This document shows positions 41,655-50,536 of a stretch of DNA of 64,000 nucleotides, in pieces. Numbering within the stretch: the stretch's first letter is position 1; each line of letters begins with the position of its first letter. Origin of the DNA: Salinisphaera sp. T31B1 (lineage in GTDB: Bacteria; Pseudomonadota; Gammaproteobacteria; Nevskiales; Salinisphaeraceae). The notes beneath the pieces are model-generated. The model was given only the letters and a program-made list of their open reading frames with translations. It made no database searches and was not told where the DNA came from. Location: NCBI RefSeq assembly GCF_040361275.1, contig NZ_APNH01000001.1, positions 1,151,001-1,215,000 on the forward strand. Reading direction: 5' to 3'. The position numbers and the translations under genes are program-made.

Positions 41655-42584
41655 ATGACCACGGCCTTCTATAGCCACGACAGTTGCCCGTTGCACGATA
41701 TGGGCGGCGGCCATCCCGAATCGCCCGGCCGATTGGCGGCCATCGAAAAGGGCATGGGCGTGGTCGGCGTCGATCGACGCATCGAACGACGCGATGCGCC
41801 TGCGGCGGACGTGCAGGCCATCAAGCGCGTACACGATGCCACCTATGTCGATGAACTCATCGCGTTTGCGCCCAACGATGGCCTGCGGCGTATCGACGGC
41901 GATACGGCGATGAATCGGCATAGCCTGGGCGCGGCACTGCATGGTGCTGGCGCCGCAATCGCGGCCACCGACGCCGTGCTGGCCGGCGAGATCGCGAACG
42001 CCTTCTGCGCGGTACGCCCGCCCGGTCATCATGCCGAACACGCTCGCGCCATGGGTTTCTGCTTCTTCGACAACGTGGCGGTGGCCGCTGCCCACGCGCT
42101 GGCCGTACACGGGCTGTCGCGTGTGGCCATTCTGGATTTCGATGTTCACCACGGCAATGGCACCGAGGACGTGTTCCGCGGTAACGAGCATGTGCTGTTC
42201 TGCTCCAGCTACCAGAACCCGCTGTTTCCGTTTACCAGCGATACCAGCACACCGGGCCGGCTGATCAAGTCGCCGCTGCGCCCGGGTACGGGCGGGCATG
42301 TCTTTCGCAAGGCGATCGAGCGCGACTGGCTGCCGGCGTTGGATGCGTTCGCGCCCGAGATGATCTTCGTCTCGGCGGGTTTCGATGCCCACCGCTCGGA
42401 TCCGCTGGCCGATCTCATGCTCGAAGCCGAGGATTTCGCCTGGGTGACCGAGCGCATTGCCGAGGCGGCCGCACTGTATTGCGACGGTCGGCTGGTGAGT
42501 ACGCTCGAGGGCGGCTACGCGCTGGATGCACTGGCCGCGAGCGCGGCCGTGCATATCGACGTACTGTCGCGCGCCGGCGAATGA
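41655..42584 (+). CDS. Histone deacetylase-family amidohydrolase
   Basis: The 309-residue class II-type deacetylase-like protein carries the zinc and catalytic residues: HHAEHARAMGFCFFDN, LDFDVHHGNGTEDVF, SAGFDAH, and the ending TLEGGYALDALA. Bacterial members hydrolyse acetylated polyamines or other N-acetyl amides; the substrate here is not known. The RPPGHHA motif contains the tandem His of the charge relay. The gene is coupled by ATGA overlap to a small secreted protein. Confidence 0.92.
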   Translation: MTTAFYSHDSCPLHDMGGGHPESPGRLAAIEKGMGVVGVDRRIERRDAPAADVQAIKRVHDATYVDELIAFAPNDGLRRIDGDTAMNRHSLGAALHGAGAAIAATDAVLAGEIANAFCAVRPPGHHAEHARAMGFCFFDNVAVAAAHALAVHGLSRVAILDFDVHHGNGTEDVFRGNEHVLFCSSYQNPLFPFTSDTSTPGRLIKSPLRPGTGGHVFRKAIERDWLPALDAFAPEMIFVSAGFDAHRSDPLADLMLEAEDFAWVTERIAEAAALYCDGRLVSTLEGGYALDALAASAAVHIDVLSRAGE

Positions 42585-43015
42585 GTCTCGCGTCGTGGTC
42601 CCGCGCGCGCGCGGCGATGGCCGGATTCCTGCTGTGCGCGCTCTGGCTTGCGCCGACCTGGCCGGCCGGCGCCGATGAGGCCGTCGGGACGGATCATGAG
42701 CCGAAGCCTCCGTCTGAGGCCGCTCGCGATGCGAAGGGTCCGACCGATTTCCTGGAATTCAGCAGCACGCTGACCGCCGACTGCATGCTGCATCGGTCGC
42801 AGCTGCGCCAGATTGCCAATACCAGTGCCGACCGAGCGATCCGTGTGGTGCTCTGGAGTTATACCGGCAAGACACGCAGCCAAGGCAGCAGTACCAAGAC
42901 CCTCCAGCCCGGCGCGGCCCCCGTGCCGCTGGGCTGTGACGGCACGAGCGGGCTGCAACGCCGCTGGGAGATCGAGTCCGCCGAGTTCGTCGAACCCGGC
43001 GGTACCAATGACTAG
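42581..43015 (+). CDS. Small secreted protein of unknown function
   Basis: The 144-residue protein starts MSLASWSRARAAMAG. A hydrophobic segment at about residues 11-28 ends near PAGA, giving a likely signal peptide. The mature part has two cysteines (in LTADCMLHRS and LGCDGTSG) that could form a disulfide, and a basic middle. I do not recognise the family. It overlaps the deacetylase gene by four bases and its 3' end overlaps the convergent TRAP permease by four bases. Confidence 0.55.
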   Translation: MSLASWSRARAAMAGFLLCALWLAPTWPAGADEAVGTDHEPKPPSEAARDAKGPTDFLEFSSTLTADCMLHRSQLRQIANTSADRAIRVVLWSYTGKTRSQGSSTKTLQPGAAPVPLGCDGTSGLQRRWEIESAEFVEPGGTND

Positions 43016-45012
43016 CCTGCGACCGGAGCCCGCCCGGGCCGATTGAACCAGAACGCCAGGGCCAGGGCCGGCAACCCGAACACGGCGGCCGTGAGCCACA
43101 GCTGGGCGTGGGTCATCGGCACCGGGCCGCCGCCGGGAATGGCTACGGCCAGACCGGCGACGATCAGTGCCGCGCGCAGCGGCCACTGCAGCAGCGTATG
43201 CCGACAGAGGTTGCCCACGCCCAGCAGATAGCCCTGCATCGCTCCGGCGATGAGTACCACGCCGATCACGGCTTCGGTGAACACGTACAGAATCTGGATC
43301 GCGCTGCCCTGCAGGATCAGCGCGGGGTTGAGCACGAACAGGAACGGAATGAAGTAGATGATGCTGCCCAGACGCATGGCCTGGAAACCGGTCGCCATCG
43401 GCCGCGCGCCGGCCAGCGTGGCGGCAGCGAATGCGCCCAGGGCCACCGGCGGGGTGATATAGCTGAGCATGCCCCAGTAGAGAATGAACAGATGCACGGC
43501 CAGCGCATTCATGCCGCCGCCGTTGACCAGTGCCGGGGCCAGGGCGACGGCGAGGAAGATATATGCTGCGGTGACGGTCATGCCGATGCCCAGGATGAAG
43601 CTGGTCGCAGCCCCCATGAACAGCAGCACGAGCGTGCTGCCACCGGCCAGGTAGATCAGATCGTTGGCAATGGTGCCGGACAGACCCGTCACCGACAGCG
43701 CACCAACGAGCAAGCCGACGCCCGAGAGGATGGCAATCAGTTCGGCGAACAGCTTGGCCGCGCCGAGGAAGAAATCCTTGACCTCGGCCCAGCCCCAGCG
43801 CTGGTAGGGCAGCACCTGGTTGATGATCAGCAGCAGCGCGGTGGCATAGAAGGGCGCGATCGCCTCCTGACGCAACACGAACAGCATCCAGATAAGCAGG
43901 ATGAATACGAAGATGAAATACCAGCCTTCCTTGAGCGTCTGCTTGGTGGAGGGCAACTCATCCTTGGGTAGCCCTTTGAGTTCGTGGCGAGCGGCATAGG
44001 CATCGATCTGTATGAACAGGCCAAGGAAATACAGAACCGACGGAATCGCCGCGGCCATGGCGATATCGCCATAGGGAATATTCAGGAAGCTGGCCATGAT
44101 GAAGGCGGTCGCGCCCATGACCGGCGGCATGAGTACGCCACCGGTCGAGGCGCAGGCCTCGACGCCTGCCGCATAAGACCGGCCGATGCCGACCCGGCGC
44201 ATGGCCGGGATCGAGAGCACGCCGGTCGTCAGCACGTTGGTGATCACGCTGCCGCTCATCGAGCCCATCAGCCCGGAGGAGAAGATCGAGACCTTGGCCG
44301 GGCCGCCGCGGACATGGCCGAGCAGCGCGAACGCCAGATTGATGAAGAACTTGCCACCGCCGGTCTTCTGCAGGGCCACGCCGAACAGCAGGAAGCCGAT
44401 CACCAGGTTGGCAAAGGCCTGCAGGGGAATCCCCATGATGCTCTCGCGCGACATCGCGTGGTAGATCGCGGTCTGCGGCCAGCTCGAAGGAAAGCCCTTG
44501 ATCGGGCCGGGCATGACGTCGGCGAAGATCGGATAGATGCTCGCCAGGCCGACGATGATCGCGATCGGCAGGCCGCCGGCTCGGCGTGTTGCCTCGATCA
44601 CGAATGCCCACAGCACGAAACTCATGATCATCGCGTTACGGGGCGCGGCGTACTCCCAGCCCAGGTCGATGATATCGGTGGCGTTGTAGACAAAATAGCT
44701 GCAGGTCGCGAACGCGCCCGCGAACAGCACGATGTCGTACCAAGGTGGGCTGGTCCGTTTGGACTGGCCCCAGGCCGGCCACATGACGAACACCAGCGGC
44801 AGCATCAGCGTGACGACCGTATAGAAGAACTGGCTTTCGACCTGGGTAACGAACGACAGGTAGCCGAGGTTGAGCAGATAGTCGAGCGTGATGAGGGTCA
44901 GTGCGAGGGTGGCCAGACGGGGCAGCCAGGCCCAGGCGCCGGCGAGCGGCCGGATGCCCGACACCTCGGTCGCGGCGCTGTCGGTTTCCTTGATCGGTTC
45001 GTTGGGGGTCAT
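43012..45012 (-). CDS. TRAP transporter fused permease (4TM/12TM)
   Basis: The 666-residue inner-membrane protein joins the small DctQ-type subunit (about residues 25-180) and the large DctM-type subunit (about 190-640) as in the TAXI-type TRAP systems. Typical segments are FSSGLMGSMSGSVITNVLTTG, ASTGGVLMPPVMGATAFIMA, and YWGMLSYITPPVALGAFAAA. It imports an organic acid with the sodium gradient and the TAXI receptor encoded upstream. The receptor and permease are separated by 127 bases with a strong hairpin. Confidence 0.92.
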   Translation of the reverse strand: MTPNEPIKETDSAATEVSGIRPLAGAWAWLPRLATLALTLITLDYLLNLGYLSFVTQVESQFFYTVVTLMLPLVFVMWPAWGQSKRTSPPWYDIVLFAGAFATCSYFVYNATDIIDLGWEYAAPRNAMIMSFVLWAFVIEATRRAGGLPIAIIVGLASIYPIFADVMPGPIKGFPSSWPQTAIYHAMSRESIMGIPLQAFANLVIGFLLFGVALQKTGGGKFFINLAFALLGHVRGGPAKVSIFSSGLMGSMSGSVITNVLTTGVLSIPAMRRVGIGRSYAAGVEACASTGGVLMPPVMGATAFIMASFLNIPYGDIAMAAAIPSVLYFLGLFIQIDAYAARHELKGLPKDELPSTKQTLKEGWYFIFVFILLIWMLFVLRQEAIAPFYATALLLIINQVLPYQRWGWAEVKDFFLGAAKLFAELIAILSGVGLLVGALSVTGLSGTIANDLIYLAGGSTLVLLFMGAATSFILGIGMTVTAAYIFLAVALAPALVNGGGMNALAVHLFILYWGMLSYITPPVALGAFAAATLAGARPMATGFQAMRLGSIIYFIPFLFVLNPALILQGSAIQILYVFTEAVIGVVLIAGAMQGYLLGVGNLCRHTLLQWPLRAALIVAGLAVAIPGGGPVPMTHAQLWLTAAVFGLPALALAFWFNRPGRAPVAG

Positions 45013-45088
45013 GGGCGATGTCTGCCAGCGTTGCAGCGCAATGCGCGACGCGCATCACGCGAATGAGGGGGCGGTTGGGCAAACCGAA

Positions 45089-45119
45089 GACGGCGCGGCC
45101 CACCAAAGGCCGCGCCGTC
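45089..45119 (-). promoter_or_regulatory. Intercistronic hairpin between TAXI receptor and TRAP permease
   Basis: The stem GACGGCGCGGCC/GGCCGCGCCGTC is a perfect 12-bp inverted repeat with a 7-base loop. In the direction of transcription it is followed by only a weak T-run, so it is likely a partial terminator or mRNA stabiliser that keeps receptor levels above permease levels. Confidence 0.6.
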
Positions 45120-45139
45120 ATGACGTCATCCGGTTGGCG

Positions 45140-46297
45140 CTATTCGAAGACCGGGTCCATGTCAGCGCCCTTGAGCGCCTCGGCGCGCGCGCTCATCCAG
45201 CCTTTCTCGAACGCGGCGTCGTCGCTGGGCGGATCACCCGCGGTGTAGTCCTTCCAGGTCTTCATGAGGAGATTCTGACGCTCGACGAGCATGTCCTGAT
45301 GGGCTTGCATCTCGTCGGTCCAGACGCCTTTCTCCTTGTAATACTTGACCACGGCGTCGTGGAAGGGAATCACCCATTCCATGTTCTGTTTGTCCAGCGC
45401 ATAGCCGGCGTTACCGGGGGCTGCATCCTTGTATTTGTCGAAGTCCTCGATGAGCACCTTGATCAGGTTGTAGGCCGTCTGATCGTCCAGCCGGTCGTTG
45501 CCGATCAGGATCGGATAGGGGTAGCTGGCACCGATCCAGGGGTGGTCCTTGCCGTAGTCACCGGCGACCGAGGTGGCCTTGTGCGGCTGGAAGTAGGGCG
45601 CGACCTTCTTGAGCCGTTTCCAGCCTTCGGTGTCGTTCGGGTCCAGCGTGGGCCAGACGATGCCGCGCGGGCTGGCCGCCAGCTGCTGGGCGGGCGGCGC
45701 CACGCTCATGGTGAACGACGCATCGGCTTGGTTGGCGATGATGCCGTCGAACGAGCGGCCGTAGCCCGGATAGGTGACCTTCTCGACGTCGTCCCAGGTC
45801 AGTCCGCCGAAAGCCAGAAATGCTTCGGTCCCCTTGTTGAGCGCATCGTCACCGCGAATATAGGCTACGCGCTTGCCTTTCAGATCGGCCGGTGTCTTGA
45901 CACCGGTATCACCGGCTACGGCCACGCCCAGGCCGAAGCTGGCCGTGGATGTGGCAATCACGCGGATCGGCTGAGGACCCCACTGACGCCCGGCGAACAT
46001 CATCACGCCTTCGAAGCCGTAGTAGCTGGCGATGCCGCAGGCGCACAGTGGCACGCGGCCCAGCCGCAGCGGCGTCATGCGCGAGACATCGTTTTCCCCC
46101 GGTAGGATACGCACCGACGTGCCGTATTCGTTCTGGAGAAGATTGCCGATCGACACCATCTGCGTATAGCCGGCCGAGCCGGTACCGTACGCGGTCATGG
46201 CCAGCGTGCGGGGCAGTTTGACGTCGCTGGCGGCCAGGGCCGCAGACGCGCTCAGAGCAATGGCGCCGGCAGACAGCGCCTTGAGTATCGGTCGCAT
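45140..46297 (-). CDS. TAXI-family TRAP solute-binding protein
   Basis: The 385-residue periplasmic receptor has a signal peptide ending near ASAALAAS (about residue 24). The mature part begins with an RTLAMTAYGTGSAGYTQM strand-helix typical of TAXI binding proteins, and includes GVKTPADLKGKRVAYIRGDDA, the hinge-region segment seen across the family. Substrates of TAXI receptors are often glutamate, 2-oxoglutarate or other C4-C5 acids, but cannot be told here. GAGGAGAA precedes the start. Upstream lies a 32-bp inverted repeat. Confidence 0.92.
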   Translation of the reverse strand: MRPILKALSAGAIALSASAALAASDVKLPRTLAMTAYGTGSAGYTQMVSIGNLLQNEYGTSVRILPGENDVSRMTPLRLGRVPLCACGIASYYGFEGVMMFAGRQWGPQPIRVIATSTASFGLGVAVAGDTGVKTPADLKGKRVAYIRGDDALNKGTEAFLAFGGLTWDDVEKVTYPGYGRSFDGIIANQADASFTMSVAPPAQQLAASPRGIVWPTLDPNDTEGWKRLKKVAPYFQPHKATSVAGDYGKDHPWIGASYPYPILIGNDRLDDQTAYNLIKVLIEDFDKYKDAAPGNAGYALDKQNMEWVIPFHDAVVKYYKEKGVWTDEMQAHQDMLVERQNLLMKTWKDYTAGDPPSDDAAFEKGWMSARAEALKGADMDPVFE

Positions 46298-46342
46298 GAT
46301 GTTCTCCTCGAGGATCGGCGGGTGCGGACAATATACCGCTTT

Positions 46343-46374
46343 GTGAAATGCTATTTTATTAATAGCTAATTCAC
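46343..46374. promoter_or_regulatory. 32-bp inverted repeat at the TAXI-TRAP promoter
   Basis: The arms GTGAAATGCTATT and AATAGCTAATTCAC pair with one gap and one mismatch around a short T/A core. It lies just upstream of a TATATT -10-like box for the minus strand. This looks like the operator of a dimeric regulator of the transporter. Confidence 0.5.
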
Positions 46375-46602
46375 AGTAGACAGCGGCGCCGGGCGTGTCA
46401 ACGGCAGCGACGCTCAGACTTTTGTCGCAGATAAATCCCTGTAATTAGCAGGTTTTATCCCATGCGCCCGCCTGTCCGGGCGTCAATGCGGCGAGATGTG
46501 CCGGACTCGGTCGTGGGCAGCCGGTCGTGTCGCGCAAGTCGGCTTGCCCAGCCAGCGTTCCACAGCGATCCGGTCTTGTCCGAGGCCTCGTCTTCGTCGA
46601 TA

Positions 46603-46621
46603 ATTGCAAATAATTCGCATT
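46603..46621. promoter_or_regulatory. Fur box-like element before TonB receptor
   Basis: ATTGCAAATAATTCGCATT matches 13 of the 18 defined bases of the AATGATAATNATTATCATT consensus and forms a near-perfect palindrome. It is about 85 bases upstream of the receptor start. Confidence 0.65.
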
Positions 46622-46704
46622 AACATTGTTCGATTCGCGGCCTCGAGAATGCCGGGCCGCCGGGCGCGAAGCCGCCCTCTTTTTCATTCCTCCGGGGGAC
46701 CGAC

Positions 46705-48885
46705 ATGAGACAGTTCTGGCACGCAGGCACGGCAATCGTCTGTTTGGGCGCGGGTTTGGGCCAGGCCGCCTGGGCCGCGGACGCCGATGCCGGGCGTTCG
46801 GCCGACACGTTGTCGCTGGGCGCAATCGATGTGCAGAGTTCCGCCTTGGCGAGCGGCGATCGCCTGCCGGCGGCCAACTATGCCGGCGGTCAGGTTGCCA
46901 GCGGCGGACGGCTGGGCATCCTCGGCGAGAAGCAGGCCATCGATGTGCCGTTCAACGTGGTCAGCTTCACCTCCGAACTGGTTGACGATCAGCAGGCAGA
47001 TACGGTGGCCGACGTGTTGGTCAACGATGCCTCGGTGGTCTCGGGACTGGGTTTTGGCAACTATGCCGAGCGCTACACCATCCGTGGATTCGAACTTCTC
47101 GGCGAGGATCTGGCCTTCGGCGGTCTGTACGGGGTGCTGCCACGTCAGATCGTGGCGACGAACTTCGTCGAGCGCGTGGAGCTATTCAAGGGGGCGAACG
47201 CCTTTGCCAACGGCGTGCCGCCGACCGGCTCGGGCGTGGGGGGTGCCGTCAACCTCGAGCCCAAGCGTGCGACCGACGATCCGCTGACTCGCCTGCGTGT
47301 GGGCTACGCGTCCGACAGCTACGGCGAGACCGCTATCGACGCGGGCCGTCGTTTCGGCGAGAACAAGCAGTTCGGCGCGCGGGTCAACCTGGCCTACGGT
47401 GACGGCGATACCGCCATCGACCACGAGCACCGGGAGAATATTTCCACGGCGCTTGCGCTGGATTTTCGCGGCGAGCGCAGTCGTGCGTCCCTGGATGCCG
47501 GGTATCAGAAGCAGGATATCGACGGCGGCCGCTCGATCGTGCGCCTCGGGCCCGACCTGCAGTCGGTACCGGCAGCGCCGGATGCCGAGACCAACTACAC
47601 GCCGGAGTACACCTTCAGTCGTCTGGAAACCGTATTCGGCATGCTGCGCGGCGAATATGACGTCAGCGACGCCTGGACGGTCTATGCAGGGATCGGCGCC
47701 AACGATACCGACGAGCTCGGTGAATACGCCTCGGTCACGCTCGACAACGCCAACGGCGATGCCAGCGTCGGCCGTCTCGGCGTGCCATACGAAGCCCAGG
47801 CATTCGCCGGCCAGGGCGGCGTACGCGGCAGTTTTCTGACCGGTCCGGTCAGTCATAGTCTGAACCTCGGCTATGCCGGGTTCTATCGCAAGACGAGCTC
47901 GGCGTTCACCTTCGCCCCGGCCACGCCGAACAACACCAATATCTATGATCCGGTGAATCTGGATTCGCCGGCCACGACATCGGCATCGGGCGATCTGGAT
48001 AATCCCAACGTGCGCAGCCGTACGCGTGCCGACGGGGTGGCGCTCTCGGACACGCTGGGCTTTGTCGACGACCGGGTGCTGCTGACGCTCGGGGCACGCT
48101 ATCAGGCGATCGAGGTGAACAACTACAGCTACGAGGGCGTGCTCGATCGCGACAACCGGCCCGACGACGACAAGATCTCGCCGGTCTACGGGCTGGTGGT
48201 CAAGCCGTGGGAGAACGTGTCGCTGTATGCCAACCATATCGAGGCCCTGCAACCCGGTGACGTGGCACCTAACACCGCGAACAATCCGGGAGTGACGATC
48301 GGCATCGCCGAATCCAAGCAGAACGAGATCGGCGCGAAATATGCGGGCTCTCGGTTTGGCGGCGGTATTGCATTGTTCGAGATCGAACAGCCCAATGCGC
48401 GGCTCGATGATAACGGCGATTTCGGCTATTTCGGCGAGCAGCGTAACCGCGGGGTGGAGCTGAGCTTCCACGGTGATGTCGTGGACGGCTTGCGACTGAT
48501 CAGCAGTGCCACCTGGATTGATTCGAAGCTCCAGGATACCGGTGACGGCACGACCGAGGGCAACCATGCCATCGGCGTTCCGGAATACCGCCTGGTGGTC
48601 GGTGGTGACTGGGACCTGCCGGGGGCACCGCGCTGGACGGTCGACGGCCGGGTCATTCGGACCGGCTCGCAGTATGTCGACGACGCCAACGATTTCGAGA
48701 TCGACGGCTGGACCCGGGTGGACCTGGGCCTGCAGTACCGGATGCCGGCGGGACAGAGAACCGTCGTCTGGCGGGCGCGCGTGGAGAACGTGGCCGATAG
48801 CGACTACTGGGCCTCGGCGCAGGGTGGCTATCTCACCCAGGGCGATCCGCGCACGTTCAAGCTGTCGGCCATGGTGGATTTCTAG
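46705..48885 (+). CDS. TonB-dependent siderophore receptor
   Basis: The 726-residue outer-membrane protein has a signal peptide ending near AAWA (about residue 23). A plug domain (about 70-190) contains NVVSFTSELVDDQQADTVADVL and the ELFKGANAF segment, and a 22-strand beta-barrel ends in an aromatic residue (LSAMVDF). The plug and TonB-box region resembles ferric-siderophore receptors of the FhuA/FhuE/FpvA group, which import Fe-siderophore with TonB energy. The siderophore is unknown. A Fur-like box precedes it, and a terminator-like hairpin follows. Confidence 0.92.
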   Translation: MRQFWHAGTAIVCLGAGLGQAAWAADADAGRSADTLSLGAIDVQSSALASGDRLPAANYAGGQVASGGRLGILGEKQAIDVPFNVVSFTSELVDDQQADTVADVLVNDASVVSGLGFGNYAERYTIRGFELLGEDLAFGGLYGVLPRQIVATNFVERVELFKGANAFANGVPPTGSGVGGAVNLEPKRATDDPLTRLRVGYASDSYGETAIDAGRRFGENKQFGARVNLAYGDGDTAIDHEHRENISTALALDFRGERSRASLDAGYQKQDIDGGRSIVRLGPDLQSVPAAPDAETNYTPEYTFSRLETVFGMLRGEYDVSDAWTVYAGIGANDTDELGEYASVTLDNANGDASVGRLGVPYEAQAFAGQGGVRGSFLTGPVSHSLNLGYAGFYRKTSSAFTFAPATPNNTNIYDPVNLDSPATTSASGDLDNPNVRSRTRADGVALSDTLGFVDDRVLLTLGARYQAIEVNNYSYEGVLDRDNRPDDDKISPVYGLVVKPWENVSLYANHIEALQPGDVAPNTANNPGVTIGIAESKQNEIGAKYAGSRFGGGIALFEIEQPNARLDDNGDFGYFGEQRNRGVELSFHGDVVDGLRLISSATWIDSKLQDTGDGTTEGNHAIGVPEYRLVVGGDWDLPGAPRWTVDGRVIRTGSQYVDDANDFEIDGWTRVDLGLQYRMPAGQRTVVWRARVENVADSDYWASAQGGYLTQGDPRTFKLSAMVDF

Positions 48886-48899
48886 CCTTTAGCAACCAT

Positions 48900-48921
48900 G
48901 GGCCCGGGAATGCCCGGGCCC
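48900..48921 (+). terminator. GC-rich hairpin after the TonB receptor
   Basis: The stem GGGCCCGGG/CCCGGGCCC (9 bp) has loop AATG, 15 bases past the stop. There is no T-tract, so it may stall or stabilise and only partly terminate. Confidence 0.4.
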
Positions 48922-49094
48922 GCGGACAGTGTTGGCCAGGTCGTGCAGCGCCAAGCCCGCGCCGGGCCATTACCGGCCCGACTCCGGCGCAATTCCGGTC
49001 AATCCGGGCCGATCGGTCGCCCGGGCCGTGCGCAGGCGCTGATCGGGCTGGAGAAAACGCCAGGGCCGGGGGCGTGCCCCGAGGCGCCGTCCGG

Positions 49095-50123
49095 CTAGCG
49101 CGAGAAGTCGTCGGGGAGCCTGACCAGCGTGGCGCCCCAGGACAGGCCGACCCCGAAGCCGACCAGCAGCAGCAGGCCGCCGGGTTTGATCTGGCCGTTG
49201 GTCAACGCCCGCTTCATGGCGATCGGCACGCTGCAGGACACGGTGTTGCCGATATCCTCCATGCACACCACGAACCGTTCGGCCGGCAGCGCCAGTTTCT
49301 TGCGGATACCTTCCAGTACGGTCGCGCTGGCCTGATGGGGGATCACCGCGTCGATATCGTCCAGGCTTACCCCGGCCTTTTCGCATAGCTGGGTGACCGC
49401 CTGGGGGACTTCGCGCAAAGTGAACTCGATCACCGCACGCCCGTTCATGTAAATGTTGTGGTCCGAACGCGTGTTGCCGTGGCGGTCGGTGTACTCCTCC
49501 GAGGGCGTGGCATGACCGCGGTTACGCATGCCGCTGTTGGGCACGATCAGGTCCTGGGCGCCGGATCCATCGGTACCATAGATGAACGGGCCGATCGTGG
49601 ATTCTCCCTCGGCGGCGCTCATCAGGGTGGCGGCCGCGGCATCGCCGAACAGCGCGCGCACGCTCTTGTCGCCGGGGTTGACGAATTTGCTGTAGGTGTC
49701 GGCGGTGATCAGCAGCAGGCGTTTCGACTGGCCGGTCTCGATCAGGGCCTTGGCCACGCCCAGCGCGTAGATGTACCCCGAGCAGCCCAGGTTGATGTCG
49801 AGCGCGCCGATATGCGTGGGCAGGCCGAGGCGTTCCTGGATCAGACAGGCGGTGGTCGGGGCCAGATAATCCGGCGACTGGGTGCAGAAGATCAGGTAAT
49901 CGATCTCGGCGGGGTCAATGCCGGTGCGTTCGAACAGCCGCTGCGCGGCGATCACGCCGAAATCCGAGGCGCATTCGTCATCATTGGCGACATGGCGCGC
50001 GCGGATGCCGGTCTTTTCGGCAATCTTTTCCAGCGGCCAGTTGGGAAAGCGCGCCGCGATCTCGTCGATCGATTCGGTCCGCTCGGGGAGCATGTATTCG
50101 ATGGCGTTGATGACCGCAGACAT
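49095..50123 (-). CDS. 3-oxoacyl-ACP synthase III (KAS III family)
   Basis: The 342-residue thiolase-fold enzyme has the catalytic triad Cys (INLGCSGYIYAL), His (VIPHQAS) and Asn (GNTVSCS). FabH members condense acetyl-CoA with malonyl-ACP to start fatty acid synthesis; homologues load other starters in specialised pathways. There is no plsX, fabD or acp neighbour as in the usual fab operon, so this may be a secondary KAS III. I start at MSAVINAIEY (50123); an ATG ten codons earlier is possible. Confidence 0.85.
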   Translation of the reverse strand: MSAVINAIEYMLPERTESIDEIAARFPNWPLEKIAEKTGIRARHVANDDECASDFGVIAAQRLFERTGIDPAEIDYLIFCTQSPDYLAPTTACLIQERLGLPTHIGALDINLGCSGYIYALGVAKALIETGQSKRLLLITADTYSKFVNPGDKSVRALFGDAAAATLMSAAEGESTIGPFIYGTDGSGAQDLIVPNSGMRNRGHATPSEEYTDRHGNTRSDHNIYMNGRAVIEFTLREVPQAVTQLCEKAGVSLDDIDAVIPHQASATVLEGIRKKLALPAERFVVCMEDIGNTVSCSVPIAMKRALTNGQIKPGGLLLLVGFGVGLSWGATLVRLPDDFSR

Positions 50124-50536
50124 TATTCGGGTACCCGGGGATGGAACGGACAATCACGTAGCAACGGTTTTCTCCCGATCAACTGATGGCCACATGGGCC
50201 TGAACCGCCTGTAGGCCACAACGACAGGCGGACAATATCGACACCCGAAGCGCCCGCGTCAACGCCGGTCGTTCGCATTCTGCGAGACCGTGCGGTTCCG
50301 GTTTCATCCGGTGCCGCGCGTTTCGCGCCTTCGAGTCCGCCATGGTAGCGGCCTTGGGCGCGCTTTGCCTGTTGCGTGTCCGACACCGGTGCCCGGCCGG
50401 TGCGCCGCCAGCCCGGCGTGCGGGCCTGCCTACCGATGGGCAGATCTGTGTCGAAGCCGTGCAGGTTACGATGAACTAACGCGGGCAGCCACATACTCAT
50501 GCTCGTTATTCGACACGGTGGCGCGAGGGCGCACAG
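50124..50536. other. Region between KAS III and eptA-like gene, no gene seen
   Basis: The 413 bases are GC-rich and contain antisense-looking frames only. No clear promoter, terminator or repeat stands out; they presumably hold promoters for both divergent genes. Confidence 0.4.

Larger units (their letters stand above)
46298..46704. other. Intergenic region TAXI receptor / TonB receptor
   Basis: No gene is seen in these 407 bases. They hold the TAXI promoter area (-10-like TATATT on the minus strand at 46330-46335 and an inverted repeat), a GC-rich middle, and a Fur-like box before the TonB receptor. Confidence 0.5.

Noticed and set aside
47182-48567. A 461-codon frame antisense to the TonB receptor
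   Set aside because: It shadows the receptor; no start signal or motif supports it.
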